Positions 22,600 to 34,600 of a stretch of 64,000 nt of DNA are shown piece after piece. The notes under the pieces were generated by a model. It was given only the letters and a program-made list of their open reading frames with translations, did no database searches and was not told where the DNA came from. Source of the DNA: Ophioderma brevispina (lineage: Eukaryota > Echinodermata > Ophiuroidea > Amphilepidida > Ophiodermatidae); the NCBI GenBank assembly GCA_023653785.1, contig JAMKCH010057039.1:1-64000 (forward strand). The letters run 5' to 3'. Every line of letters begins with the position of its first letter. Position 1 is the first letter of the stretch. Both the position numbers and the translations under genes were made by a program.

Positions 22600-25440
22600 T
22601 TAAAGCGAGTTTGAAATATTACTTACTGGAAGAGATCTTCTTTGTGTCTTAGATTGTGTTTAATTTTTCTATTTTCTTTAAAATTTATTGCTAAAGACAG
22701 ATCTTAAATGTGACACCAGTTGCACATTGACTAGAATAAGTACCTCTTGTGTACTGGATTTTCTGTGGTTTTCCTTATTTTCATGCAAATATTTCCAAAA
22801 GCACATTGTGACAAACAATGACGGAAGATAACTGTTTCAGAATCCTTCAAAGTCGTTAATTGTTATATGTAATCGAACTTGTAAATATCTTTTTATACAA
22901 AATGTAATAGCAGTAAAACCTATCGCAACTTATTTTGAGATAACAAAGCCCCATTTGCGCTTGATATAAGGTATATAGCTTTTGAACTTTAGAATTAGAA
23001 AAAAAAAACAATAGTGCCCTCTTAATATAGCTCTTAATAACAGCTCATATGTGTGTTGAATGTCAGATCTGAAGCCAGTCATGTCAATGATTTTGAATAT
23101 TTACTTTGTAAGAGCTTTGAACTTAAATTACCATGTATTATTCAATATTGATGCATCGTAAAAAGAAGATATGCTCGTAGTTCAAAGAGTTTCGGATGGA
23201 AGGCTATTTGGATATTTTATAACCCCATCCATACATGTTGTATTTGGTGCAAGTATTCATTTAAAAATTAAGATTTTTAAATAAATTTGAAATTCTAGTT
23301 TGTAATGTTATAACGCCTATAAAGGTTGTACACTGTACTTTTAATTGTAAACATTCATTTTAAATTTAGTTTCTTCACCATCATGCACAGACGGGCATCT
23401 GAACATTTTTAGGTTGACTTCCCTTATTTTGAGCCATTTGAGAATATTTTAAATTACAAGTTGTTGTACGTCTAACCGGTAAGTAATGACGTATGGTCGG
23501 TATGGCTATTATAATATTGGAAACTATGGTTAAAAACAATAGAAACTACATCTTATTATCCATACCTACCATAGCGAACGACCGCTGTGTGATCGCCTGA
23601 TGAAATAACTCCTACAATAAATGTAAATATCCGTTAAGGCGACGAAAAAACCCTGTTTTACGGGCGGGCGGACCTTTCAATTAAGTAGGGTCGTTCGGTC
23701 GGACGATATTTCCCCTCTAGAGGTTAAAATTGGCATAAAAAAGCCCCAAAATCGGAAAAAAAAAAGATCTTGAGAAAAGTGAACAAATTCTACAAACATA
23801 TTTTTTTTTAAATAGCCAAATTTTATCAATTTCCGTCCAAAAACGGCTGGTTTTACACGGTTTTGGCAAAACTAAAAAAAAGAAATTCTTCGAAAACGCA
23901 AAGTCTGGGTCGGTCGGACCCTTAAACACGTTTTTTTCTTTCGCCTATCTAATATAGTTTAATAAATACTGCCGCCCTACCATGACAAAATGTAGCGATG
24001 ACTATTTTTTTGTTTTTGAGATATGAGACAAAATATTCATTTCATTTTAAAACCCAAATGGTGAAATGGTACGGCTATTAGTTTATTTTTGTATAACAAC
24101 AATAGTTTTAACATGGATGACCAAATGACCCATTTGCATTACAAAATCATCAAAATAGCCATTTTGGGTCATTATTTTTTCTTTGTCATGATTTTTCACA
24201 GGCGTTTTATAGTTTGTGTGTACAAAATATTAAAGCAAGATTCGTTATGGGATTTTTCAATTAGAGCCATTAGTAGGTTATTCTTTTATTGGCCAGGAAG
24301 ATACTTGTATTTAGAACCAAATGAACTAAAAAGGCAGTTTAAAAAGGTCATTATTTCCTTTGGTCGTGATAGGGCGGAATACCCCGAGGCTATTTGGAGG
24401 AAATGTTTGTATTTGTGTCATGATGTTCCAAACACTTTTAAAATATAAGTCATGTATTATATGCACTTGAGTATAATAAATACATACTACATGCACCATG
24501 TGAAATCGAGTACAGCCTATGTTACTTGTGCGTTGTATTCTATCTGATGATGTAAACATACAACATTTTTGTGTGGCTGACTAGTGCCAATGTATAAATT
24601 TGCCTTAAACTTACCATATTGGAAGGTCAAAGGTTACTGTATTTTACATTACTAACAGCATGAGAATTTGGTGCCCATTTTGAGAGGAATCGGTGCATTG
24701 TTTATCCCACGGTGACCTTGAACTTGAACCATTTTAAGCCTGTGTTGAAAGTAATTGTCCTAGATATTAGCCAAGACTATTCTTTTTAGGACAATGTTGC
24801 CTAAAACCCATCAAAAGATTTGATGCCAGGATTAGTGAAAAGGTCATATGCAATATGGCTCTAACGTCGGAATACAATGACATATCCAGCAGCGTCAAAG
24901 GTTTCCTTTTATTTTGCATATATATAAATATGATCATAGGAAACAAATTAACATGAATTTGTTTTTATCCCAAAAAAAATAACACGCATGATTGTTTCAG
25001 GTACAATAAAATATAGCTACCTGTACATATACAAACTAAGCAATCATCTACTAATCAATATTTTGTGCATAGTAAATTACTATAGGATCAATTTCAGTGT
25101 ACAGATGGTGGTACCAGTAAGTCTGTCGTCATTATTACTATCTTAAAATGACGCTATTTCATTAATAATAAAAATATAGAAGTTCAAACGTTCATATTAT
25201 CTGCCTATCATAGCTGCTAGAGTGGTTCACCCAAAATAAAACAATAAATAAAAATAAATACAAAAATATTAAAATTAAAATAAATAAAAATAGGTATAAA
25301 TACTAAAAAAATACTGTTGCTGATATCTCTTCGATGCAAAATATAATCGGTTTAAATGACGTGCAGTAACATAGACTTTCGGCACTTTTGTCGTTTCACT
25401 TTTCAACCAATACAATAGAGAGATGTTTAGATAGCATACT
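22600..25440. other. Non-coding stretch, no gene recognised
   Basis: AT-rich. The longest ORF (24089-24448, +) has a hydrophobic start and a charged end (FGRDRAEYPEAIWRK) but no recognised domain and no supporting donor. An AATAAA/AAATAAAAA-rich tract lies at about 25235-25310. Confidence 0.45.
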
Positions 25441-25450
25441 CGATACTACT

Positions 25451-25755
25451 TTAAGGTCCCAGGAAATGCAAATAGAATTGATGTGATTTGTGTCAAGTCT
25501 ACAAGGACAGTGGCCAGAAACCATTTAATATTTTGGGTTGGTGCTGACATCATTTGTGGTGCCATTGATTTATCAGAGAGTAAAAGAAAATTCCAGGTGA
25601 CTGGTGTGAATCTATTCATGACACTGACTGATAATCAATAGTTTCATAAATGATGTCACTGGTAGTGTATTCGTTTTTCTGGCCCTGTTTATTGCAGTGG
25701 AATGTCCCACAAAGATTTGGAGTAGGTTTATCATGTCATTTCCTAGGACCTTTAA
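25451..25755. mobile_element. About 305-bp fold-back element
   Basis: The left half, from TTAAGGTCCCAGGAAATG through GGCCAGAAA to GACATCATTTGTG, is an imperfect inverted copy of the right half. That half ends CATTTCCTAGGACCTTTAA and contains TTTCTGGCC and AAATGATGTCACTGG. There is no coding content. Target duplication is uncertain, with TTTAA on both sides. Confidence 0.55.
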
Positions 25756-25901
25756 AGGCGAAACGTGAACTTCTTTGTTGGACCATTCACCATTCCAAGT
25801 ACTTGCCTAATAGCAATATCACCATCACAGAACATGGCGACATCCACGGACAACATTTCCACGGACAACATTGATTAATCCTACTAATCAGCCAATCTTA
25901 A

Positions 25902-26249
25902 CCCTCGTCTACCGAAGGGGAAGAGGGTTTGCTAAAACCCCCTTTTTTGGTGCCAAATTATTTAATGTAATTGTCAATTGACATGTTACGCTGCTTTTCA
26001 TGCAAAAACAAACATCCACCGGCATATAGGTAAGATACAGGGTGATCCCAAAGTGATGGATGGTGGCAACCACCCCCTTTTTCGGGCAAGAAGTACCAAC
26101 ATGCCTAGTACGACAGAGGAATATCACAGCTATCCTGTGGTACCAAAGTCATAGGATGTTCAGTCATCGGGTGTTCAGTAACGAAAAGCACAGGTGGGTG
26201 GCAACCACACCCCCTTTATGTTACACAAAATGGCTGAAGTAGACGAGGG
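25902..26249. mobile_element. 348-bp piggyBac-like MITE with TTAA ends
   Basis: CCCTCGTCTAC begins the element and its exact complement GTAGACGAGGG ends it. TTAA flanks both sides (25898-25901 and 26250-26253). TTAA duplication plus a CCCT start is the piggyBac signature. Internally, two related blocks occur (GGTGGCAACCACCCCCTTTT and GGTGGCAACCACACCCCCTT). No transposase is encoded. Confidence 0.75.
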
Positions 26250-26424
26250 TTAATGCTGTTAATTTTTCACACTTTGTAATAGTAAACATGTTATTTGAAA
26301 CAATACGTAATTGTAAGAATTGGTGCCTTGGTGCCCTTTAATTCTAATTAATATTACAAGGAATACTTTCTTCTATTATCAGAAAGCCTATGTATTTTAT
26401 TGTGGCAGTTAACGATGTTTATAG

Positions 26425-26505
26425 GAGAGCACGTGTGGTGCAGCGGATACAGCAATCGACTCGTGATCACAAGGGTCGCGGGTTTGAATCCCGTTGGCGT
26501 CAACA
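26425..26505 (+). ncRNA. tRNA-derived sequence (SINE head) with A and B boxes
   Basis: TGGTGCAGCGG (26436-26446) matches the Pol III A box, and GGTTTGAATCC (26481-26491) matches the B box. The T-arm (GCGGG/CCCGT around TTTGAAT) pairs. The acceptor and anticodon stems do not, so it is not a functional tRNA. It is best read as the tRNA-related head of a SINE; no clear body follows. Confidence 0.55.
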
Positions 26506-27774
26506 TATAAATCATTAGATTACAAAAGGTTTAATATCTACGTAGACACCTTACTGGTCATTCGTCGGAAAAGTGTATAAATAAAATAACCCACCTAGCA
26601 ATTTAAATGATAATTTACTGTAGCAGACAAACGCGAGATGGCAAAGTAGTGCTGGCATTTAGAGCCTTGCAAAATATCCCACATTGAGTCGTTATAAGAA
26701 ACTTTAAAAGTCCACCACAACAACTCCATGGTCTGACCAACACACAAGATATTACACCGCCCCTAAGATAATAATAATTAAGTATAAGATTTTATAAGAG
26801 TTGACTTTCATTAATTTCTTAAATGCTTTACTGAATTTGAGTTTTTTTCTCTGAATTTAAACAAATTCTATAGGCCCTGAGGATCTAACTGATTGGCCTG
26901 CGAATGTTTTCTTATTCTGTGCTAATCGGTAATCATTGACATTTCTTGTGTGATGGTCATGTACATCTTTTTAAAATATTTGTATCATCCATGATTATTA
27001 GTCCCAATAATAATAAAAATTGAATTAACGTTTAACACATTGTACAAAATTAGAGAATCAGTGACATAATGTGGAGCTTGATCATGAAGGTATTACATAC
27101 AAATTAATTTAATATCCAATACGTTACTTGATTGGCAGCTTATGAGGAGTACTCAAAAGCTGTGATGAACTCTGGTCTTGGCCACATGCAAACACCAAAC
27201 GCGCTGCTTTAATTTGCAAGCCTTGGCCTGCCTTTTGAGATCGATTTCACTGTCTTTGCAAAACTCCAGCGTGCAATATATAAACAAAGTTGGCATAATC
27301 TATGCATGGCAAGACGAAAGATGGCGCAGCTTGATGATATGACTAATAATGCTGGATGATAAAAATATTTTAAAAAGATTTTGAATTATTAAACAATGAG
27401 GTTTACATCGGCTTTAATGTATTCAGCGCGGGCACAGGCGCAGGCGCGGGCATACAAAGGCGGGATTCTCAGGATTATATTATATTATATTTAACAAAAG
27501 TGGACACTTTGGAAGTTTCCCGGAAGGTTTTTGGATGGTTTCCAGTGTTTTTGGCCTGCTTTGTGTTTCAATGGTTGATAACCATAGAAGTTAAGTATTT
27601 TACTGATACTGCCCAGGTTTCTGTAAAAAATACAAACTTATACACCAGATAGCCTAATCCCTATATCTCTTCGAAGTTTAAAGTCCCGGACTGAGTCTCT
27701 CATGCAGTACCAATTTAGATAATGTCTAAATTCCCGAGCAATACCTCCCACACTCCCAAATACATTAAGCCTTT

Positions 27775-28351
27775 TATGGTAGGCCGTTCTAAAAACCCCA
27801 CCATTTGTTGTTATTCGGGATGGAGCGCCATAGGTGCTTTTAGGCTTTATTGGTGTTTTGCCTTGTACCCCTGGATATCCAGCCCCACCCGGGGTCCTTT
27901 TTATGGGTTGTGGGGTGGCCTCGGGGTCTCGTAGAAGGGTTTTGCAGTAGTTTGAATCATTTCGTGGGGGTCACCCAAAACTGGGGCCATGCCACTTAGC
28001 TTGGATTTTTTAAGGCTCCTGGCATTTTTTCTGGGTTTTGGTTGGCCCAGGAGGCATTTTGGGGTTCGGAAAGGTGGGGACCTCTCCCTGTTTAGGAGCA
28101 GCGAGGCCCCAGACTCTCAATATTAAGTTGCAGGCATCCAACGACCCTTTGACCCCCTTCCCCGAGGACATATAAAGAGAGCAACAATAAGACAAGGGGG
28201 TCCCAGAGTGAGTAGGGCGAGGTTCCCACCCTCCCGAACCCGGGGTGGGGTGGATCCCCAGGGGTACAAGACAAAACACCAATAAAGCCTAAAAGCACCT
28301 ATGGCGCTCCATACCTTAAACAAAAACATTGTTTTTAGTCAGAACAGGCCG
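27775..28351. mobile_element. Fold-back element bounded by 16-bp direct repeats
   Basis: TGGAGCGCCATAGGTGCTTT and the next 20 bases (27821-27860) recur as an exact 40-bp inverted copy at 28272-28311. Weaker pairing continues inward (TTGTACCCCTGG). AATACATTAAGCCTTT stands directly on both sides (27759-27774 and 28352-28367), as a target duplication would. GGCCGTTCT near the left and AGAACAGGCC near the right suggest outer termini. There is no coding content. Confidence 0.6.
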
Positions 28352-28639
28352 AATACATTAAGCCTTTACATCTGGCATTATTTATAGATCCATTAAAAAA
28401 GTACTTTACTATGCTGTTGCGGTATCACGAAAACCATTGAGCATTCCAAAAGATGGGTTCAAGAAGTTTGGAATGCTACAAAAAACAATTACCATGGTGA
28501 TCTACAAAAAAAAAAAATTAAGGTCTTTACACTATAAGTGTTCACTCCGTTTATGTGATTACAATGTTCATAAAGTGTGTAAGCGTTGTACTTCAAAGAC
28601 GATACGCTCATAATATAACGGAATAACCTTGTGGATTAT

Positions 28640-28815
28640 CCCGAAGGTTTCCGAATTCATAAGTGTGTCAGAAAGAAGTGGGTCAGATTGGCCACCTTAC
28701 GAAAACACCTCTCATAAAGCAAAAATGTCAAAGATGGGGAGTTTTCGTAACCTAACCCATCTGACACACATATGAATTCGTAAACCCTTAACAGAATAAA
28801 ACACAGGTTTATTCC
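28640..28815. repeat. Inverted copies of the GTGTGTCAGATGGGTCAGG repeat
   Basis: GGTTTCCGAATTCATAAGTG and TGTCAGAAAG, then the complement TAACCCATCTGACACACATA, form a loose inverted pair about 100 bases long. The 148-bp palindromic element at 53061-53208 and the duplicated block that follows here carry the same sequence. Confidence 0.55.
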
Positions 28816-29219
28816 GTTAGGGTCTCCGAATTTATAAGTGTGTCAGAAAAGGTGTGTCAGATGGGTCAGGTTACGGAAACTCCCTCAAAGATGGTATCTT
28901 GCACATTAACGTTTCACAATAATAAATCCATGGAGCAGCCCGGAAGACAATGTTGTCCAGCAGCTGAAGACGACAAAGATGTCAAAGATGGTATCTTACA
29001 TTATAACAAATCCATGGAGCAGTCCTGAATGTTGTCCAGCAGCTCAAGACGATAAGGTTCTACAGGTCATTTGCCGACACCATATTTTGCAGTATAACAA
29101 TTCTGACACAATTTCTTTTACAACAGTGATGATGTATGCCTAATTAATATTCAGTTTTAAATCCATAGGTGGTATACCCAACTGACCATCCAATAACGAA
29201 AAAAAAAAAAAAAAAAAAA
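28815..29219. repeat. About 405-bp tandem duplication, unit 1, ending in A21
   Basis: Bases 28815-29061 match 29220-29466 with three differences. The unit begins CGTTAGGGTCTCCGAATTTA and ends with an uninterrupted run of 21 A at 29199-29219 that touches the start of unit 2. Unit 1 reads CCTAATTAATATTCAG where unit 2 carries the 290-bp MITE. Confidence 0.85.
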
Positions 29220-29880
29220 CGTTAGGGTCTCCGAATTTATAAGTGTGTCAGAAAAGGTGTGTCAGATGGGTCAGGTTACGGAAACTCCCTCAAAGATGGT
29301 ATCTTGCACCTTAAAGTTTCACAATAATAAATCCATGGAGCAGCCCGGAAGACAATGTTGTCCAGCAGCTGAAGACGACAAAGATGTCAAAGATGGTATC
29401 TTGCATTATAACAAATCCATGGAGCAGTCCTGAATGTTGTCCAGCAGCTCAAGACGATAAGGTTCTTCTATAGGTCCTTTGCCGACACCACATTCTGACA
29501 CCATTTCTTTTACAATAGTGATGGTGTATACCTAATGACCAGAGGGTGTTTTGAATCAATCCCATGATGCATAGCAATGTGCCTATACCGTACTGTACTA
29601 AACACATGTCAGTACTTAGGGATAAAAAGTATTCCAAAAGCTTAAGAACCACAAGACATTTCATAATCATGCGAAAAATTCCTAAGTACTAACGCTTTGT
29701 GGGCTAAAATGAGCGTTAAAGTCAGAGTTTTTATGTGTTAAGAATAAGATTTTTATGTGATCACATGACCATGTTGAGGTGAAATTTCCCAAAACTGGTG
29801 CATTGTGGGATTGACTAAAACCACCCTCTGCCTAATGACTATTCAATTTTACCACCATAGTGGTATACCCAGCCGGCAAT
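29220..29880. repeat. About 405-bp tandem duplication, unit 2, split by a MITE
   Basis: Matches unit 1 from CGTTAGGGTCTCC to GTGTATACCTAATGAC, is interrupted by the MITE at 29540-29830, and resumes with CCTAATGACTATTCA and GTGGTATACCCA. It has no poly(A) tail of its own. Confidence 0.8.
29540..29830. mobile_element. 290-bp MITE, copy 2, with perfect 9-bp target duplication
   Basis: Runs from CAGAGGGTGTTTTGAATCAA to CCACCCTCTG. CCTAATGAC is repeated exactly on both sides (29531-29539 and 29831-29839). The body matches the 21.8-kb copy closely throughout. Confidence 0.88.
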
Positions 29881-30884
29881 ACAATATGGCTGCCATTTCT
29901 TGGAGCATTTGCACTGATGTCAATAAGGCAGTGCTGAGTTTTGGACCATTGAGGCTAAAATTCATCGGTGTTGTTTCCGGCTGTCCGATCATACGAATGC
30001 TATCCCAAAATAAATCCTGACCTGAGCTATTTTAGCAAATGAACGATTGATCAATCACCGAAAAAACAATTATCTAAAACTGATGCTGATTGGAGCTCCC
30101 GCCATTTAACATGCCTCATGAGCTCCGGTCGGCAATTCGCATTATTGCGAGCTGGCCGGGAAGGGATAGACGCATTTATGCGAGCAAGGCGAGGTGTAGC
30201 TAGGAGGTAATATTAAATTTCTTGTCTCTGCAACAGTGTTGAGAGTATATCCTCGTCCAGCAAACACTTTTACAGCAAATATTGTACAGGAATGTATAAG
30301 AGAATATCAGTCGCTCGTGATGTAATGATGATGCATGCATTCTTGACAGTTGCCATTGAAAGTTGTCTGAACGCACGATTTCGACATACATGTATTCTCC
30401 AAAGTGACCGATGTAGTGGATTCGATATCACTTCACCAGAAAACACAAATAACTCATCAAAGCTTCACACCTTGCGCCAAATTTATAGGTAATACTTCAC
30501 TCAATGACGATAAAAGAACATCAGGACTTCACTACAACAACAAATTTATTGACCTGAAGCTTCAGCGTCGCGTCAAAGTCGATATTTGGCAACCTCTGGG
30601 GTCGAGGCTTCAAAGTGACGCCTGCATTAAAAATTAATAAATCCTTTTGAGAGATATCCCCTCTGAAATCTTTAAACATGCATGACAATCGCATGACTGA
30701 ACAAGCCAATTATTTATGCACATATTTTTCTAATCATTTCGATATATTAAAACACCGTTCATCCTTGCCCTATCAGCTTCTATCCATTACAGATAGACCT
30801 ACTATTCTGGTCTCTTCTCCCTCACTGTTTAGTTAAATACTAGGCGATTACACGGCTTTCGCTCTTACATTTTCACCTTGACCC

Positions 30885-31060
30885 GGGCAAGGTTTTTTCA
30901 AAAGAAAACCGTGTGGCAGTCTCACAGTCTGCCTACAACAGTAAAGAATAGGGCACTCGATTTGATTGACTCTTCACGCAACAATAGTTTCACGCTTTAT
31001 TCCGTTGTCGTCTATGGAGCCCGGACTATGGCTCCTGCCGGACCATATCTCCTTTTACAC
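30885..31060 (+). repeat. Dispersed repeat 'R1', forward copy
   Basis: AATAGGGCACTCGATTTGAT, TTCACGCAACAATAGTTTCA, CGCTTTATTCCG, TATGGAGCCCGGACTATGGC and TCC follow one another as in the other copies. This copy shows what should follow AGTTTCA where the 3.4-kb copy has 150 T. Confidence 0.6.
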
Positions 31061-31496
31061 CGGCTTTCACGATTACCCTGCTTTTAGTAGCGCCCCGGAA
31101 ATGTAAACTTGTTCTGGATCAGTCCTGTTACACCCAATCACCAAATTTGAAGCCTAACTCCAAGAATAAAGGCGGATAAACAGATATACAGATAGACAGA
31201 CTGAGGCTATTAATATATAGATGATTAAATGTGCTGCGAGAGATTTCAAGTAGTCCATATTTTCTGGGATATGGTGATTTCATATAGATTAGACCACGCA
31301 ATAGATTCACACCTTTATTTGGCTATAGAAAGGAACTTAAAATTGAAAATTAGGTCATTTTCCTATTGCTCCTAAGAAAATTAGAAATAGCATTTCCACA
31401 ATTCTTTGTACCAAGCAGCAGTTCTCAGGCTTCCACCTTTCAGATGGGATTTATTTATATAAAGCCTTACACCAGTTCAAAAATCGAATTTTCACA

Positions 31497-31578
31497 TTTT
31501 TAGGGACACTGGTTATTGAAATCTCTCGTTTGCACCGTTTTAGGGACACCTGTTTATTGAAATCTATAGTTGCACCTT
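31497..31578. repeat. Two tandem copies of a 40-bp unit in a dispersed repeat
   Basis: TTTTAGGGACAC, then TTATTGAAATCT and TTGCACC, occur twice in a row. The region 31330-31580 resembles 56060-56310 (CCTTTCAGATGGG, GAATTTTCACATTTTT, ACACCTGTTA, ATCTCTCGT), so both belong to one dispersed repeat. Confidence 0.5.
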
Positions 31579-31680
31579 TAATATTTTGCAGTGTTTGCAC
31601 GGGGGAAAATAGTAATGAAATTAAAAAAACTCAGAAATTTGCTCATATGCTTGTGGTCGGCCGTAAAACATTTCATTATA

Positions 31681-34600
31681 GTCCCAGAGCATTAGATAAA
31701 TACGCTAAACCTGGAAATAGCTCATAACAAGCTGAATTTTCAGGAAGGTTATGAATATGGTAGATAAAAAAAACATAATTAAAAGTCCAGAAAATCCTTC
31801 TGGAGCTCTCTCCAAAATCAGATGGCGGTCAAAATTGCTGCCATTTCCAATTTTTCGTATCTTTGCAACCGAAAGTTGGAAATACAAATATAGTGTCCGA
31901 ACATATGTTTTAAAGCACAGGATGCAATGAAGTCATTATTTTAGAGTTCAAAAACTTACAAGTACAAAAAATCAAGATATGGCGGTCAAAAGGCCGCCAT
32001 TTTTTTGTTTTTCCATTTTATATCGTATCCTTGCAACCCAGACAAGTTGGAATACAAATAAAGTGTCCGAACATATGTTTTAAGGCCAATAATGCATAAA
32101 GTCATTAATTTATTGAAGTTCAAAACGTGTGACAAGTAGCCAAAATCAAGATGGCGTCCCAAAAATGGCCGCCATTTCTTAATGTATCAAACTTCAATAT
32201 GCAAATTAGAATACAAATTAGTGTCTATAGTATGTTTTAAGTCTTAAAGGATCTAATAAAAGCATTTTCTAGAGCGCCCAAAACTAATAGCTAACCAGAA
32301 AAAGACCACCGTGTTACTTTTATACCTCACTTTTTTACAACCAATCATATTAGAAATACAAATAAAGAGCCTAAAAATTATGATTTTTTTAATATAACTA
32401 GGGAATCTAAAAAAAAACATATTTAAAAAGGCCAAAACTCCTAAGGGTTCAAGCCTATTTATTGGTGGCACAGCCTGACCAGGAATCTAAGCTTCAGTCA
32501 GTTTGTCCCAGCTGCAACTTTTGGAAGCCATTGCACATTGGCATTGGCAAATATACGATCATGAATGATAGTATAAATGCAAATAATTTAGGAATGTTGC
32601 ACTAACATTTAACTATGCTTCATTTTACATTAGAGATTTTGAAAATATGAACACATGCCCGTCATTTTAACACCGTATAAGTGAGAAAAGCTTGCCTAAA
32701 TAAGGGGTGTTTTGTTAGCCCAGTTTCCAAAAAGTCCTGTATATAGTGTATCCCATCATGTCCAATTGGGGACGATTTGGGAAAAGAAAATGAGGGACTT
32801 TATTCATTTTCAAGAGACTTGGCAGCTTGTATTGCAAGAAGACGCGTTATTAGATTTTAGTAATTTTTAATTAATTCACACGGGTTTTGTCTTCCCCCTT
32901 GACGTTGGTTACGGAAAAATACAGCTGTAGACAGGCACGCCCCACCATCTAAAAGTAATGTCCATCTAAGCTAATGTCACCTCCTGCTGTCTTACCTTGG
33001 CAACATTATTGCCACATAATAAAGGAAATAGGCATTCAGGCTGTGCCTCTTCTCCTTTGATATCCTTTGGCTCCACATTCTTACTTGCGCAGCCATCTTG
33101 CGCATCTTGATGAGACACTTATACGGTTGCATAGACAAAGATCACTTAGAGAACTTTTAAAGTGACCTTAGGCTTTTTGTTAACGTACAGAATACCACTC
33201 ACATAGCTGAGGGTGTTTCAATCAACACAGTTAACCCTTAAGCAGATCATCTCAACTCCTTAAATCCTAATCTCCGTAAAGCCGGCAGAAGCAGATTAAA
33301 GACATGTTAATTGTATCAACAACTCTAGTTACAGCAGAGTTCCAACGAGCTGTCAAGTTATTGTCATCGGTCCGGGTGTCCGTTAGTGTATTGGGCGACT
33401 ACTATTATCTAATACAGATATGTGCATATTGTCCCACCAATACTTAACCGTCTTAACATTCATGAAATTCAGCTTGCCATCAGGAGAAACACTATAGAAA
33501 CATCATTAGTTTCTACATACTGTGGCGGCTTGGGATACTTAGTCCTTCATAGCTCTAACTGCTGCGTATAATACAGTCTGACATCGAGGTCTCGATCTCA
33601 AGCTCCTCAAAGCCTTCCAGATGTCAAGCTTGTCAAGTTCATTAATGCTGCTCATCCAGACAGATCTTTTGTCCTGGAGACACAAATGGTAATGCAGTAG
33701 AAAGCGCATCGCAAACTTCGGATGGTGTCCAACAAGGTTCTGTCTTGGCATCCCGTCTTTTCAACATGTACATCTCAGAATGCCAAGAGAGATTGTCGCC
33801 AGTTTCCTACGCAGATGATATTGCACTTGAAAGGTGCTGATTCTTCTTGAGGCCTTAGAACCTTAGAAATGGGTGTGTTGCAGAAAGAACCTAATCACTG
33901 TAAGCCCAAATATCCCGAGACACTTAAAATGCAAATCCAAGAACGTCAGCTCTGTTTTTCACCTTACAATCAATGCGGGCAAAAAGAGACCTTAAACATC
34001 ATTCTAGATGGAGATCAACTGTCAAACGACCCAACACCAAAGTACATGCTGTCATAATGGCCAGCAGCCTTACTTTCCATCAACACACCAAAACAGTCGC
34101 TGCCAAGAAGCAGTCTCGTCCCAATCTCCTCAGAAGGCTCGAAGGACTGGATGATGGGGGCATCTTTCGACACTTTACATACATCAACGTTGTTTGGCAC
34201 CACTGAAATGCTGAACACACTGCCCAATAAGAGTCAACAGTGTACACTAACATAAGATTGATGTGTTTTGAATGATGCAATGGAAACTTATTAGTGCCTT
34301 GTGGCGATCCTGTAAAAAATATCTTACAATTCTGTCGGCATAGCTCCTCTAAACTTTAGGAGGAACTTCAGATTGATCAAAGGGCTCACCATAGTGTGTG
34401 AACCTGGGTTAGCCTAAACCCCCCACCTCACTTTGGCTACCATCCATGACCTGCAGTCGCAGTTCCATAGCGATCATCATGGATTGAATGACATATGGTC
34501 TGAGCAATGTTCATCCTCTACCTTGAAACCTGAAAGAGTTGTGGACAGCCCATCAAGCAACCCCAAGGACTGCGACGTTGATAGGTAAACATGGGTCAAG

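Noticed and set aside
24089..24448. 119-codon ORF as a membrane protein gene
   Set aside because: Lys/Phe/Ile-rich composition expected of AT-rich DNA, no domain, and no donor or poly(A) signal clearly attached.
26425..26505. Functional tRNA gene
   Set aside because: A and B boxes and the T-arm are present, but acceptor and anticodon stems do not pair; a tRNA-derived SINE head fits better.
28010..28329. Three overlapping Pro/Gly-rich minus-strand ORFs
   Set aside because: They lie in the GC-rich arm of a fold-back element and lack any start or domain evidence.
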